Positions 46,460 through 56,171 of a DNA stretch of 64,000 nucleotides are shown here, piece after piece. How positions within the stretch are numbered: position 1 is the stretch's first letter; the number at the start of each line of letters is the position of its first letter. The stretch is taken from positions 62,001 to 126,000 of the forward strand of contig CAKZOB010000041.1 of the NCBI GenBank assembly GCA_937135955.1, in the 5' to 3' direction. The notes under the pieces are model-generated. The model ran no database searches. It saw only the letters and a program-made list of their open reading frames with translations, and had not been told where the DNA came from. Position numbers and translations under genes: made by a program. The stretch is from an uncultured Anaerolineales bacterium (GTDB lineage: Bacteria; Chloroflexota; Anaerolineae; Aggregatilineales; Aggregatilineaceae).

Positions 46460-48622
46460 TCACTCCCCGCCACCCAGATCAATCGTGGGGGTAGGAGTCG
46501 GCGTTCTGTGGGCCGTCGGCGTGTTCGTCGGCGTATTGGATGGCGTAAACGTGGCTGTCGCCGGGCCGGGCGTGGGTGTGTTAGTCCTGGTTGGGGTAGG
46601 CGTGCGGGTATTGGTACTGCTCGGCGTCAGCGTGATGGACGGCGTCAGCGTGATCGTCGGTGTGCGCGTGTTGGTCGGTGTGTTAGTCGGCGCTGGCGTG
46701 GACACCGTGTATTGCCCATAGCAGACGAAGTTGATGGTGAAAGTCGTGGCGTTGAAGTCGTAGCTGTTGTAGCCGACCTGATCGAGCCGCTCGGCGACCC
46801 CGTCGAAATCGAGCCACACATCTACCTGCTGTCCGGGGTAGAGCACTGCATCCACCAGCCAGCCTGAGCCGCCCGAAACGCCCACCGTAGGCGGTGTGGT
46901 AGACTGCGCCGCCGAATCCCATAACTTGACCGCGGACGGATCGAAGGCGTTCGCTCCGCCTACCGCCACGAAGTCCAGGTAGATCGGTGGCAAGGTGCGG
47001 TTGTAGGTGTTCCAGTTGATGCTGAAGCCAGTGATATAGGCTACCGCAATGTCCGTGTTGCGGATGGTGTAGCGCACCACCGCATTAGTATCGAAGCCCG
47101 CGAACCGCACCTCATAATTGGTGCAAACCGGCGTCGGCGTGCGGGTAGGCGTGTTGGTCAGCTGCCAGCCAGGCGGGGTGGCAGTGAAGGTATTGGTGGG
47201 CGTGGGCGTGGGCAGACCGGTCAGTTCAATCAGGCAATCGGTAGCTGGGTTGTAGCCTATCCCGCCCCAGGTGGTGCCCAGGTAGATGCGCGTGCCGTTG
47301 AACGCACCGGGCACGAAGTGATCGCTGAGGCGCAGCGGGCCATTGAGGAATTCGACGCGCAGGGCTGTGGTCGTATTGGCACCGAAGCGGCGGTTCTCGT
47401 AGGTCGGCGCGTCGTCATCCCAGCCAGGATCGGTGTTGTCTATGACTGTGGGCGGCGTGAAGTCTGGCCCCTGCCAGAAGGCCGTGCGCGTCCCCACGCG
47501 CATGGTGTTGACATACATACCCGGATAGGCTGGCGGTTTAGACCATCGCAATTCCACTCGCGAGACGAACACCGGCCCGTACTCGTTGGCGTTTCTGATG
47601 CGGATTTCCAGCAGATTGTCCACCAGACGCACCTGGTCCAACCAGATCAAGTTGCACTGCGGAGAGGGCGTCGCCGTAGCCGAAGGCACAGGGGTGTCGG
47701 TAGGCGTGTGACTGGGCGTAGGGGTAATGGACGGCGTATTGCTGGGCAAGGGTGTATTGCTGGGCAGCGGCGTATTAGACGGCGTGAAGGTAGGCAGCGC
47801 CAGCGCAGGCGGGATGTTGATCACGCGCGTCGAACGGAACGACTCGTTGATCATCACACGCCGCGCCTGCAACTGAATGTAGTCGGCCAGCCCCAGAGGC
47901 GTGATCAACGGGTGATTGAAGAAGACGACGATCTCCACGGCGTCGCCAGGGCCGCCCGGATCGTACTGGTTGACGCCCTCCATGCCTGGCTCCTGCACCT
48001 GGCACAGACGGTCGCTGCGGTTTTCGCTGGGCTTGTAGCGGGCCGGTATGTCATAGTTCACGCCAGGGCGCGAACTGCAAATCCACACGTGGAACCAGCC
48101 CGGCTCGCTGTCGGTGATGGTGCCCGTGTGCAGATCGTATTCGTCCGGATATTTCAGGCCGACATAGTGATCGCCGGGCTTGAGGGCCAGACCCGCCGCG
48201 CCGATCCGCGCCCGATCCACAATGGAGGGAATACGCGCCACATCCTGGCGCAACCACTGATCTTCGATGGCACCAGGCTCGCAGTCGTGGCCCCAGTGTC
48301 GCCGGAAAGCGACGTCTTCGCCTTCCGTACAGGGCATCAGCGTGTCCAATACCACCTGACGGCGCTGTTCCTCGGTCAGACCGGCGGGGATGGTGTAGCC
48401 CATAGCCTGGGCCAGGATGTCTTCGTCCCACTGCCCGGTGACCGCATAACGCGCCGCGGCCCGCGCTGCGTTCTGCAGGGTGATCCACGCCTGGAAGATG
48501 CGCGCAAACTCGATGACGCCGAACATCAGCATCAACAGTATAGGCAGGGTCAGCGCGAATTCCACCAACGTTTGCCCGCGCCGACTGCCTGTAGGTTGGG
48601 GTGATGCAGGTGCTGGACTCAT
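46460..48622 (-). CDS. TadE-type pseudopilin fused to two beta domains with Thr/Pro linkers
   Basis: This 720-residue protein starts with a TadE-like N-terminus (RRGQTLVEFALTLPILLMLMFG and following helix), the pseudopilin-type export and membrane anchor. An extracellular domain of about 200 residues follows. Next come Thr/Pro/Ser linkers (TPSNTPLPSNTP type) separating two similar beta-rich domains of about 140 residues (about 325-465 and 495-640). A long Thr/Pro tail ends in IDLGGGE. The layout suggests a surface-displayed filament-associated adhesin or glycan-decorated stalk. Start at 48622 follows GGGGAG. The linkers explain the strong period in the DNA here. Confidence 0.78.
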   Translation of the reverse strand: MSPAPASPQPTGSRRGQTLVEFALTLPILLMLMFGVIEFARIFQAWITLQNAARAAARYAVTGQWDEDILAQAMGYTIPAGLTEEQRRQVVLDTLMPCTEGEDVAFRRHWGHDCEPGAIEDQWLRQDVARIPSIVDRARIGAAGLALKPGDHYVGLKYPDEYDLHTGTITDSEPGWFHVWICSSRPGVNYDIPARYKPSENRSDRLCQVQEPGMEGVNQYDPGGPGDAVEIVVFFNHPLITPLGLADYIQLQARRVMINESFRSTRVINIPPALALPTFTPSNTPLPSNTPLPSNTPSITPTPSHTPTDTPVPSATATPSPQCNLIWLDQVRLVDNLLEIRIRNANEYGPVFVSRVELRWSKPPAYPGMYVNTMRVGTRTAFWQGPDFTPPTVIDNTDPGWDDDAPTYENRRFGANTTTALRVEFLNGPLRLSDHFVPGAFNGTRIYLGTTWGGIGYNPATDCLIELTGLPTPTPTNTFTATPPGWQLTNTPTRTPTPVCTNYEVRFAGFDTNAVVRYTIRNTDIAVAYITGFSINWNTYNRTLPPIYLDFVAVGGANAFDPSAVKLWDSAAQSTTPPTVGVSGGSGWLVDAVLYPGQQVDVWLDFDGVAERLDQVGYNSYDFNATTFTINFVCYGQYTVSTPAPTNTPTNTRTPTITLTPSITLTPSSTNTRTPTPTRTNTPTPGPATATFTPSNTPTNTPTAHRTPTPTPTIDLGGGE

Positions 48623-48652
48623 GGGCACTCCCCTTTGATCGCTCCGCATGGC

Positions 48653-50713
48653 TTAGCGCGACAGGCGCGTGAACATGCGGCTGGCGATCTCTTCAAACAC
48701 GTCGTTCAGCTCAGCCAGACCAGCGGCAAAATAGTACTGTCCACATTGCTGTGTAGGGTGCAGGACACGAGTCGGTGTATTCTCACAGACATCGGGTTCG
48801 CCGTAATAATCGGGATATGGCCCGCCGATCGGGTAGGTGGGGACGGGATTGCGATCCTCGCGCAGGTCGTGCTCCAGGTTGTTGTCAATGAAGCCGTTGT
48901 CACCCGCGTCGGCGATGTAGCGCAACAGAGGCGCGGCTGTCGGTTCGTCAATCACTTCCTGCCCGAAGCCAATCGAGAACATGGCGATGAAGTTGCCAGG
49001 GATATTGGGCTGGATTTCGATCAGACCGGCGAAGTCGGCCATGTCGCGGGCATAATCGTCGGCGTCGTAGTGGCCGGCCGCACCACATTCCGGATTACCA
49101 GTTTCCGGTTCGTTGGTCTCCCAGTCCATGCAGAAATGGCGCGACCGGGGGTCATTGTCGTTGCAATAGGGCAATGCTCGCTCAACCTGAGCAGGGTTGT
49201 TCTCCCTGCATTCCGGCCAGACATAACCTCTATCCGGGTTCAGATTGCAGAACGTCCACCAGGGGCAGAAACCATAGAAGCCGTAGTCGCGGACACTGGT
49301 AACGTCGGGGATGCGGTTGGTCACGTTGGCCGCCCCATCGCTGAGCACCACCATCACCCACACGGCATCGCGGCGCACATCTATCGGATCGGTCAGCGCA
49401 TTGCTGCCAGCCAGGATACCCCCGCCGATATTGGTGTTGCCACAAGGGGCGATAGCCTCATAGGAAAAGGGGCGACGTTGTGGCTCTTCGTCAGGGTCGG
49501 CCCCTTCCGCTATCCACTGATTCCACTCAAGCTGCGCGTCTACATATTCCTGGCAGATATTGTGCAGGCGCTGGCGGTTCGGGTTGACCCACACGCCCAC
49601 CTTCTGGTTGAGCGTGTCAATGGCGGTCTGTTCGCTGCGCAGCATGGGGCGGAAATTGGTGCCAGTCCCGTCCGGATCGTAGGCCACGCCCTCGCGGTCG
49701 AAGGTCACCAGCACCACACGGTCGCCGCGCACGAAGTCCAGGCGCTTGATGAACATGCGCGCGGCGTCTTTCACCTGTTTGAACGGTTGACAGATCAGGG
49801 TAGTGAAGTTGAAGCCCAGCGGATCGGTCAGGCTACTGCTCTGGGCTACGCTGCTGGCCAGGCCATCCTCGCCGGGGTCCCACATATTGTTGAAGTTGGC
49901 GTCGTGCCAGATGTAGCCGTTGGGCAGGTATCCCCCTGTGGACCTGCGCACGGTGCCATCGCTCACCGAGCCGGTGCCGGGATCGTTGCAGCACCCCGCC
50001 CAACGTTCTCTGGCATAGGGACGGATGCCAGCGGCCAGGTCTGCGGCAGTGGTGTAGCATTCGGGGCGAATGGTGCGCGATCCGCCACCGCCATAACTCA
50101 GACCGACGGCGGTATAGTGCGTGCTGTTGGTCTCCTGCGACATGGACTCGGACGTGTCAATCACCAGCGCCACATCGAGCACCGCCGTCTCGCCGACTGA
50201 CGTCGCCTCCAGCGTGATCGAGTTAATGCCGAGCAGCGCCAGGAAAGTCGTCGGCGACTCGATCTGCGCACTCACACGGATCAGCTTGCGCGGGTTGTCC
50301 CAGTTACACAGTTCGGTTTCGGGCATATAGCGGCTGACCGGTGAGTAAGCTGCTTCGGGGTGCGGTTCGCCTTCCCAGGGGCCAAGCCCCAGCCGCCATT
50401 TGTGAATGTCGGTCTCGCAGCTTTCGACCAGCACGCTGCGCGGGTCAATATTATGCAGCTCGATGTACTGCTCGGCGATGACGGAGATGGTGGCGAAGTC
50501 CGATCCTTCGCGCACCTGACTGGCGGCAGCAATGGCGGCAGCGTCTACAGCGCGGCGCAGGGCCGCATAGCGCACGAACAGCAGCGCGATATCTGTCACC
50601 AGGCCGACGAAGGCGATGAGAGCAATGAACGCGAAAGCCAGCAGCAGGATGGACTGGCCACGTTGGCTGCGCCGCAGCAGATGAGGGAAGACAGGCAGGC
50701 GTTTCATAGGCAT
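48653..50713 (-). CDS. TadG-like pilus-assembly protein with von Willebrand A domain
   Basis: This is a 686-residue protein. Residues 16-50 form the TadG/Flp-type N-terminal helix (RGQSILLLAFAFIALIAFVG). A vWA domain follows, with the MIDAS motif DTSES at residues 186-190 and large inserts rich in Cys, Asn and Asp. TadG-like proteins are minor pilin or tether components of tight-adherence pili; the vWA domain can bind metal and ligand. An alternative start two codons in (50707) is equally good. It lies between the two TadE-type genes of the same operon. Confidence 0.8.
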   Translation of the reverse strand: MPMKRLPVFPHLLRRSQRGQSILLLAFAFIALIAFVGLVTDIALLFVRYAALRRAVDAAAIAAASQVREGSDFATISVIAEQYIELHNIDPRSVLVESCETDIHKWRLGLGPWEGEPHPEAAYSPVSRYMPETELCNWDNPRKLIRVSAQIESPTTFLALLGINSITLEATSVGETAVLDVALVIDTSESMSQETNSTHYTAVGLSYGGGGSRTIRPECYTTAADLAAGIRPYARERWAGCCNDPGTGSVSDGTVRRSTGGYLPNGYIWHDANFNNMWDPGEDGLASSVAQSSSLTDPLGFNFTTLICQPFKQVKDAARMFIKRLDFVRGDRVVLVTFDREGVAYDPDGTGTNFRPMLRSEQTAIDTLNQKVGVWVNPNRQRLHNICQEYVDAQLEWNQWIAEGADPDEEPQRRPFSYEAIAPCGNTNIGGGILAGSNALTDPIDVRRDAVWVMVVLSDGAANVTNRIPDVTSVRDYGFYGFCPWWTFCNLNPDRGYVWPECRENNPAQVERALPYCNDNDPRSRHFCMDWETNEPETGNPECGAAGHYDADDYARDMADFAGLIEIQPNIPGNFIAMFSIGFGQEVIDEPTAAPLLRYIADAGDNGFIDNNLEHDLREDRNPVPTYPIGGPYPDYYGEPDVCENTPTRVLHPTQQCGQYYFAAGLAELNDVFEEIASRMFTRLSR

Positions 50714-50727
50714 CCCATCACTGGTCG

Positions 50728-51660
50728 CTAATAATCCAGATCGGGTTCGGCTGCCGAAACAGGGAAGAAAGCCCAGACGTGAATCATCTGGCCTTCCTCA
50801 AGCGGTCCCAGGTTGAACCAGGGCAATGCCAGCAACTGACGGTGCCGCCAGAACACTTCCACCAGCACCAGCCCATAGTTGGGCACATGCGCGATCTTGG
50901 CGCGATCGAAATCGGTGGCCAGGTTCAACTGTTCTTCGACCTGCTGGGTCGAAAAAGCCGACCCCAGACAATCCATGGGCGCACCGAAATTCATGCGATG
51001 ATTGCCACGGAAGACGTATCCCCGCACGTTGTCCCACGTCGAATCGAAGCGGGCGGAATCTTCGTCCAGGCCAGTGCCGCTGCCGTCGTGATTCCAGTCG
51101 AAGGGATCGAACCGGTCGTCGTTTTCGCATTCGTTGGCTTTGGCGGGCAGGCGACCGACCACGCGCACTTCGGCGAAGGGAGTGCTGCGATTGAGCACCA
51201 CGTACTGAAACACCGAAACCACAATGTCGTCGGTCAGGTCGTTGAATTCCAGCGGCTGCATGTTGCCGATCACCGAGCAGGCCACGCCGTCGTAGAAGCC
51301 GATGGGCCGCTCGTCGCCGACGCTGTAGCCCCAGGCTGTCAGATCGGGGCCGGGCCAGGTAAGCTGTTCCTCGAAGGGACGTTTGTCGAAGTTGGTTTCC
51401 AGTTCCTCGCAATCCATGCGGTGATACTTCAGTTCTTCGCCGTCTGCCCACGAGAGAGGATCGAGCGTGGCCCCGAAACGCCCGGCCTCGCGTACCACGT
51501 CGAGCAGCGTCAGGTAGTTGTTGGCGTACCAGCCGACTTCGGTCAGGCCCATCAGCATGATCAGCAGGATAGGCAGAGTGAGCGTCAATTCGACCAGACT
51601 CTGCCCGCGCGTACCTCTACCGTCCAGAAGCGCCAGTAGGTTGCGTAATCGGTCCCGCAT
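50728..51660 (-). CDS. TadE-like minor pseudopilin
   Basis: This 310-residue protein has a TadE N-terminus (RGTRGQSLVELTLTLPILLIM and hydrophobic helix, residues 17-45). An extracellular domain of about 250 residues contains several Cys and an Asp-rich stretch (NECENDDRFDPFDWNHDGSG) that could bind calcium. First gene of a three-gene set. The core tad secretion genes (ATPase CpaF, TadB/TadC, prepilin peptidase) are not in the window. Confidence 0.8.
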   Translation of the reverse strand: MRDRLRNLLALLDGRGTRGQSLVELTLTLPILLIMLMGLTEVGWYANNYLTLLDVVREAGRFGATLDPLSWADGEELKYHRMDCEELETNFDKRPFEEQLTWPGPDLTAWGYSVGDERPIGFYDGVACSVIGNMQPLEFNDLTDDIVVSVFQYVVLNRSTPFAEVRVVGRLPAKANECENDDRFDPFDWNHDGSGTGLDEDSARFDSTWDNVRGYVFRGNHRMNFGAPMDCLGSAFSTQQVEEQLNLATDFDRAKIAHVPNYGLVLVEVFWRHRQLLALPWFNLGPLEEGQMIHVWAFFPVSAAEPDLDY

Positions 51661-51700
51661 GGTGTCACCTCGACACGCCGGCGCGCGCTGCCGGCCTGCA

Positions 51701-51727
51701 GATTGCCCCTATTGGCAATCATACCAT
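51701..51727 (-). promoter_or_regulatory. Palindrome overlapping a possible extended -10 upstream of the pilin operon
   Basis: GATTGCC and GGCAATC form a perfect 7-bp inverted repeat with 6-base spacing at 51701-51720. The minus-strand TGG-TATGAT (51718-51726) overlaps it. Its position 40-65 bp before the first Tad gene, next to a response-regulator gene, makes it a candidate operator. Confidence 0.4.
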
Positions 51728-51778
51728 AGATGGCTTACCGGCCCTGTCAGACTATTGTGAGGAGTTTATAAGGATTTG

Positions 51779-52519
51779 TCAGCGCTGAACGGGCGTTGGC
51801 GTCTGGGTATCGTGTTCGATCAGCGCATTGAGCGTATAGCCGCGCCCGTGCAATGATACGATGATATTGGGATGATTGGGGTCGGCCTCGATTTTACGAC
51901 GCAGGTTGCGGATGTGATTGCGCACCAGGGCCGTATCGCCGCTGCCGGGAGCATAGCCCCACAGCGCTTCTAGCAAACTATGGGCGGTATGATAGCGGTC
52001 GGCATGGCGGCAGAGGTAATCGAGCAGATCGTATTCAGTAACGGTGAGGGTCGCCCGTCGCTCGTTGATGGTCACCACGCGCGTTTGCGGGTCGAGCCGT
52101 AGTATGGGGCGGGTGGCCTGCGGGCGCCGTGCCGCCCGCCGCAACAGGGCGCGCACCCGCGCGCGCAGTTCCCGCGAGGCAAAAGGACGGCACAGGTAAT
52201 CATCGCCGCCGCAGTCCAGCGCCTGCGCGACCGCGTGTGCGCTCACCCGCTCGCTGACGAACAGGATCGGCGTGTGCGTGACGTAGGGCAGCGTGCGTAG
52301 ATAGGCGCATAGCTCCAGTCCGTTCATGTCGGGCAGCGAAGTGTCGAGGATGATCATGTCTGGGCGATGCACCCGTGCCAGCTCGACCGCTGTCCGTGCA
52401 TCAGGGGCTTCCAGCACAGCATGACCTTCCGGTGCCAGCGCGCGTCCAATGACGTGGCGCGTCGCTGAATCACCGTTGACGGTCAGAATAGTGCAACGCC
52501 CTGCACTTCGTGCGAACAT
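51779..52519 (-). CDS. OmpR/PhoB-type response regulator with atypical receiver
   Basis: This 246-residue protein has a receiver domain (about 9-125) and an OmpR winged helix (about 140-240, with VTEYDLLDYLCRH and RNHIRNLRRKIEADPNHPNIIVS). The phosphorylatable Asp59 is kept (MIILDTSLPDMNG). However, the acidic pocket reads NGD (only Asp17) and the invariant Lys is Arg (YLCRPF). It may signal with altered phosphorylation chemistry. It has its own promoter (52556-52583) and lies next to the pilin operon and to a kinase/regulator pair. Confidence 0.85.
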   Translation of the reverse strand: MFARSAGRCTILTVNGDSATRHVIGRALAPEGHAVLEAPDARTAVELARVHRPDMIILDTSLPDMNGLELCAYLRTLPYVTHTPILFVSERVSAHAVAQALDCGGDDYLCRPFASRELRARVRALLRRAARRPQATRPILRLDPQTRVVTINERRATLTVTEYDLLDYLCRHADRYHTAHSLLEALWGYAPGSGDTALVRNHIRNLRRKIEADPNHPNIIVSLHGRGYTLNALIEHDTQTPTPVQR

Positions 52520-52555
52520 GAACAGCTTCCAGTTTTGCGTCTGTCGTCTGGCCTA

Positions 52556-52583
52556 AGTATAAGTGACATGGGGCACTTGTGAA
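52556..52583 (-). promoter_or_regulatory. Promoter of the atypical response regulator
   Basis: On the minus strand TTCACA, 16-bp spacer and TATACT lie about 40 bp before the start. Confidence 0.5.
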
Positions 52584-52729
52584 TGGCGCGTGCATGAAAG
52601 ATCTGTGAAAAATCCTGCGACAGGGGGGCTGATGCCGCGCGGACGAGCATTTTTCGTCTGTAGATTGCGCCCTATGTCCCAGATGAAGGTGACAGCGCAG
52701 GAGAGAAAAGCTCTTGTGGAGGCCCCGGC

Positions 52730-53428
52730 TCAGCCGACGATCATATAGCCGACACCGTGAATAGTGCGGATGTAGCTTTCGTCACCGGCCCGTTCCAGCT
52801 TGGCGCGCAGATTGCGCACATGGGCGCGCACCAGGTCGGGATCGCCAGTGTCTGGCGGATAGTCCCACACGGCTTCCAGCAGGTGCTGGGGCGAAAGCGC
52901 CTGATTGGCGTGCTCCATCATGTAGCGTAGCAGGCGATGCTCGGTCGCCGTGAGCTGGATCGGAGTGCCGTTGCCCACCGTGACGCGGTGCGTGCTGGAG
53001 TCCAGTTGTAATTGCCCTACGGTCAGCAGCGGGCTTTCCAGCACGGCGCTGCGCTGCCCGCGCCGGATCAGGGCGCGCACACGGGCGGTCAGTTCGGCAA
53101 TTTCGAAGGGCTTGACCACATAGTCATCGCCGCCAGCGTCCAGGCCAGCGACAATGTCGTCCGTCTGACCGCGCGCGGTCAGGAAGAGGATGGCCAGATC
53201 GTCGTACTGGTTGTTGGCGCGAATACGCCGACAGACCGTCAGGCCGTCCAGGCCGGGCATGATGATATCGAGGATGATCAGGTCGGGGCGGCGTGCGGCC
53301 AGCAGGTGCAGCGCCTCAGCGCCGGAGCTTGCCCGCCCCACTTCGTAACCTTCGCGCGTCAACGCCCGGTACAGCGTGCCGAGCACCTCGGGATCGTCGT
53401 CTACGGCCAGGATATACGGCTTGCTCAT
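52730..53428 (-). CDS. OmpR/PhoB-type response regulator
   Basis: This 232-residue regulator has a canonical receiver (acidic pocket D10-D11-D12, phospho-acceptor Asp54, Lys106 in YVVKPF) and an OmpR winged helix (about 130-230, with TATEHRLLRYMMEH and DLVRAHVRNLRAKLERAG). The ATG at 53428 overlaps the kinase stop by four bases, so the pair is coupled and this protein is the likely target of that kinase. Confidence 0.9.
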   Translation of the reverse strand: MSKPYILAVDDDPEVLGTLYRALTREGYEVGRASSGAEALHLLAARRPDLIILDIIMPGLDGLTVCRRIRANNQYDDLAILFLTARGQTDDIVAGLDAGGDDYVVKPFEIAELTARVRALIRRGQRSAVLESPLLTVGQLQLDSSTHRVTVGNGTPIQLTATEHRLLRYMMEHANQALSPQHLLEAVWDYPPDTGDPDLVRAHVRNLRAKLERAGDESYIRTIHGVGYMIVG

Positions 53429-56070
53429 ATGTCCCCCTCTCCCCGCCACACCGGCAAGAAAATGATGAAGCGCGTACCCTCATTATAGGCACTCTGCATC
53501 TTGATGCTACCACCACACTTTCTAACAACCTGCTTACAGATGTGCAATCCCAGGCCCGTGCCTTCGCCCACGGGCTTGGTAGTGAAGAAGGGATCGAAAA
53601 TCTGCTGCTGCAATTCAGCCGGAATGCCAATGCCATTGTCCCAAACGGTCACCTCCACGCCACCTTCGGCGTGAAGATAGCGCGTGCTGATGCCAATCCG
53701 CGGGTCGGGGCGGTTGACGACCGCGTCACGCGCGTTGAGCAACAGATTCAGCCACACGTCTTCCAGTTGGCCGGGCACCGCCGACACCGGCGGCAGGCCG
53801 TCGGCCAGATCAACGGTCAACGCGATACGCCCCTGCCGGATATGCGATTCGACCAGGGTCAGCGTGTTGCGAATGGTGGCGTTGACTTCCTGCGGCTCAG
53901 GGGCCTCTTCGCCGGTCTGCTGACGGGCCATGGTCAGCAGGCGGCGTACCACTTCCAGGGCGCGCTTGCCCGCGCGTTGGACCGCTTCCAGCCCTTCGCG
54001 GTTGGGGTGATCGGGCGGCAGATCGGCCAGCAACAATTCTGTATCTACCAGAATGGTAGTGAGCGGGTTGTTGATCTGATGCGCGACCGCTGCCGCCAGT
54101 TCGCCCATAGCCGACAGGCGCGCCGTCTGTACCAGGCGACTCTGGGTGCGATGCAGTTCTTCCAGGCTCAGCTCCAGGTCACGGTACAGGCGGGCGTTCT
54201 CCAGGGCGTTGGCCGCCTGCAACACCAATGCCTGCGCCAGTTCGACTTCGCGGCGGCCAAAATCGCGGCGGGTGAGCGTATCTACCAGCAGCACCAGCCC
54301 GGCAGAGTTGCCGCGGATGATGAGCGGCAGGGCCAACATGCTGTGCCCGTGCACCAGCTCGATGAGCCGCTTCAGATCATCCTCTGGCGCGCCGCTAACC
54401 GGCTGCTGACTGGTCAACACACGCGCCAGCGACGGGAAAGCTGCCAGGTCGAGTTGAGGCTTTGGCTCCTCCAGCCAGATGCCCCCACCGCACGATAGGG
54501 CAATGGTCATCTGGGCGTGCGTCGGATTCCACAGGGCGATCTCCAGCCAGTCCGCCCCTGCGCTGGCGATCATACGCTCTGCCGCGGCGAACAGGCTGCT
54601 CTGATGACGGCGGGCGTCTGTGTCGGCGAAGGCGCTCAGCAAGTCGTGCGTGTGATGCTGCAGTTCCTGCTGCGCCGAGCGCAGGTGTTCGTCGCTGAAA
54701 GGCTGCTGCAGTCGTGTCAGCAAGATCGCGCCCAGGGGTTGATCGTGAGTCAGCAAGGGCACCACGATCGCCCCTCGCGCTGTGTAGCGTTGTGGGAGCA
54801 GAGCGGAGACAGGCTGCGCGTCGCGGTGAGCGAGCAGCGGGCCAAGCGCGGGGCGGCGCGTAGCCAGCGCGCGCGCCAGCGCAGGGCGAAAGCCATCGCC
54901 CGGCTCCGGCCCATTCGCGCTGCGCCAGAGCGCCCGGTAGTGAATGGCCCGCCAGCGTAACATCCCGTCGCCGGCAGCCCACTCGCCGATGTAGCACTGT
55001 CCGGTGCCCAGCGCGGCGATCAACTGGCGGGCAATGATCGCCAGCACCCGGTCAATGGCCAGCGTGGAGTTGGCCGCCTCGCCCGCCTCGACCAGGATGC
55101 TCAGTTCATGCGTGCGCTGCACGCTCTCCTCATACAGACGCGCGTTCTCGATGGCTACCGCGGCATGGGCGGCCAGGTCTTGCAGCAATTCCAGGTCATG
55201 TTCGGTGAAGGTGCGGTCGGCGAACTTGTTGTTGACACCGAGCACGCCGATGATCTGCCCTTTGATGGACAGCGGCACATAGAGCAGCGACTTGACCAGG
55301 TACTCCGTCTTGATCTTCTGCGGCCCCTGGTCGCCCACCAGCACCGGACGCCCGGAACGATAGACCTGTCCCGCCAGCGAGTCCTGGGTCTTGATGCGGA
55401 AATTACGCGCAGTTTCGGTATCCAAGCCCTTGGCAGCGCGGATGAGCAGGGCCTTGCCCTCTTCGTCGGGCAGCAACAACAGCCCCTCTTCGGCATAGCT
55501 CAGGCTGACCGCAGCGTCCACAACCTGAGTCAGCAGCGTGTCCAGGTCGAGCACGGCGCTCAGAGAACGGGCCAGCCGCGAGAGGGTCTGCTGTTCGGTC
55601 AGGCGTTGGGCCAGCAACCGATTGAGTTCGTCGTGAGCGGCGCGCACGGTGTCGTCGGCGGGCATCTCCGGTCTGCCCGCCAGAGACATGCGCTGTCCGC
55701 GCAGGGCGTTATCTGCATGGCGCAACAACACGCCCGCCGTGAAGGGACGCTGTACGATCGCCGCTGCGCCGTAATCGAGCAGGCGCTGTGGCGCGCGGTG
55801 ATTCTCTTCTACCAGTGCCACCCAGGGCAGCGACGCTGACCGCGTCATGTGTACGGCCAGGCTGTATTCGTCGCGCTCGGCCAGCGGCGCATCCACCACC
55901 ACCAGGTCGAAAGTCTGGTAGCGCAGGGCGTAAAGCGCATCACCGGCATTGTAGGCCTTGGTGACCACATAGCCCGCGCTATGTAGAATATCGGCCAGAC
56001 GATCCATCTCGGCGGGATCGCGGTCGGCCAGCAGCACCCGCGGCGCATTAGGATCGAGCAACATTGTCAT
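53425..56070 (-). CDS. Sensor histidine kinase with N-terminal receiver-like and multiple GAF domains
   Basis: This is an 881-residue soluble kinase. Residues 11-125 form a receiver-like domain (Asp60 present, but the conserved Lys is Arg in VQRPF). Residues about 150-320 form a GAF domain, and about 330-490 a second GAF. A third GAF-like region (about 495-620) is followed by a helix, then a HisKA dimerisation segment with His664 (MGELAAAVAHQINNPL). The HATPase domain has NLLLNARDAV, DNGIGIP and GEGTGLGLHICK. No membrane segment, so it senses cytoplasmic cues such as small molecules or redox. It is coupled to the downstream canonical regulator. Confidence 0.9.
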   Translation of the reverse strand: MTMLLDPNAPRVLLADRDPAEMDRLADILHSAGYVVTKAYNAGDALYALRYQTFDLVVVDAPLAERDEYSLAVHMTRSASLPWVALVEENHRAPQRLLDYGAAAIVQRPFTAGVLLRHADNALRGQRMSLAGRPEMPADDTVRAAHDELNRLLAQRLTEQQTLSRLARSLSAVLDLDTLLTQVVDAAVSLSYAEEGLLLLPDEEGKALLIRAAKGLDTETARNFRIKTQDSLAGQVYRSGRPVLVGDQGPQKIKTEYLVKSLLYVPLSIKGQIIGVLGVNNKFADRTFTEHDLELLQDLAAHAAVAIENARLYEESVQRTHELSILVEAGEAANSTLAIDRVLAIIARQLIAALGTGQCYIGEWAAGDGMLRWRAIHYRALWRSANGPEPGDGFRPALARALATRRPALGPLLAHRDAQPVSALLPQRYTARGAIVVPLLTHDQPLGAILLTRLQQPFSDEHLRSAQQELQHHTHDLLSAFADTDARRHQSSLFAAAERMIASAGADWLEIALWNPTHAQMTIALSCGGGIWLEEPKPQLDLAAFPSLARVLTSQQPVSGAPEDDLKRLIELVHGHSMLALPLIIRGNSAGLVLLVDTLTRRDFGRREVELAQALVLQAANALENARLYRDLELSLEELHRTQSRLVQTARLSAMGELAAAVAHQINNPLTTILVDTELLLADLPPDHPNREGLEAVQRAGKRALEVVRRLLTMARQQTGEEAPEPQEVNATIRNTLTLVESHIRQGRIALTVDLADGLPPVSAVPGQLEDVWLNLLLNARDAVVNRPDPRIGISTRYLHAEGGVEVTVWDNGIGIPAELQQQIFDPFFTTKPVGEGTGLGLHICKQVVRKCGGSIKMQSAYNEGTRFIIFLPVWRGEGDI

Positions 56071-56171
56071 GACCGTGTCCTGCGTGTTGATACCAAGCCA
56101 TGTAGCCGGTTCTATCCCTGTCTCTGTTCTACACCATAGGCATGAATTTTGTAAAGCATCCGATTGGCGCT

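Noticed and set aside
46440-46721. Val/Gly-rich plus-strand frame (VGVGVLV pattern)
   Set aside because: Reverse complement of the Thr/Pro linker coding region.
46480-47790. Tandem-repeat or CRISPR-like periodic DNA
   Set aside because: The period comes from Thr/Pro/Ser codons of the linker in one intact reading frame; unit length is not constant and there are no unique spacers.
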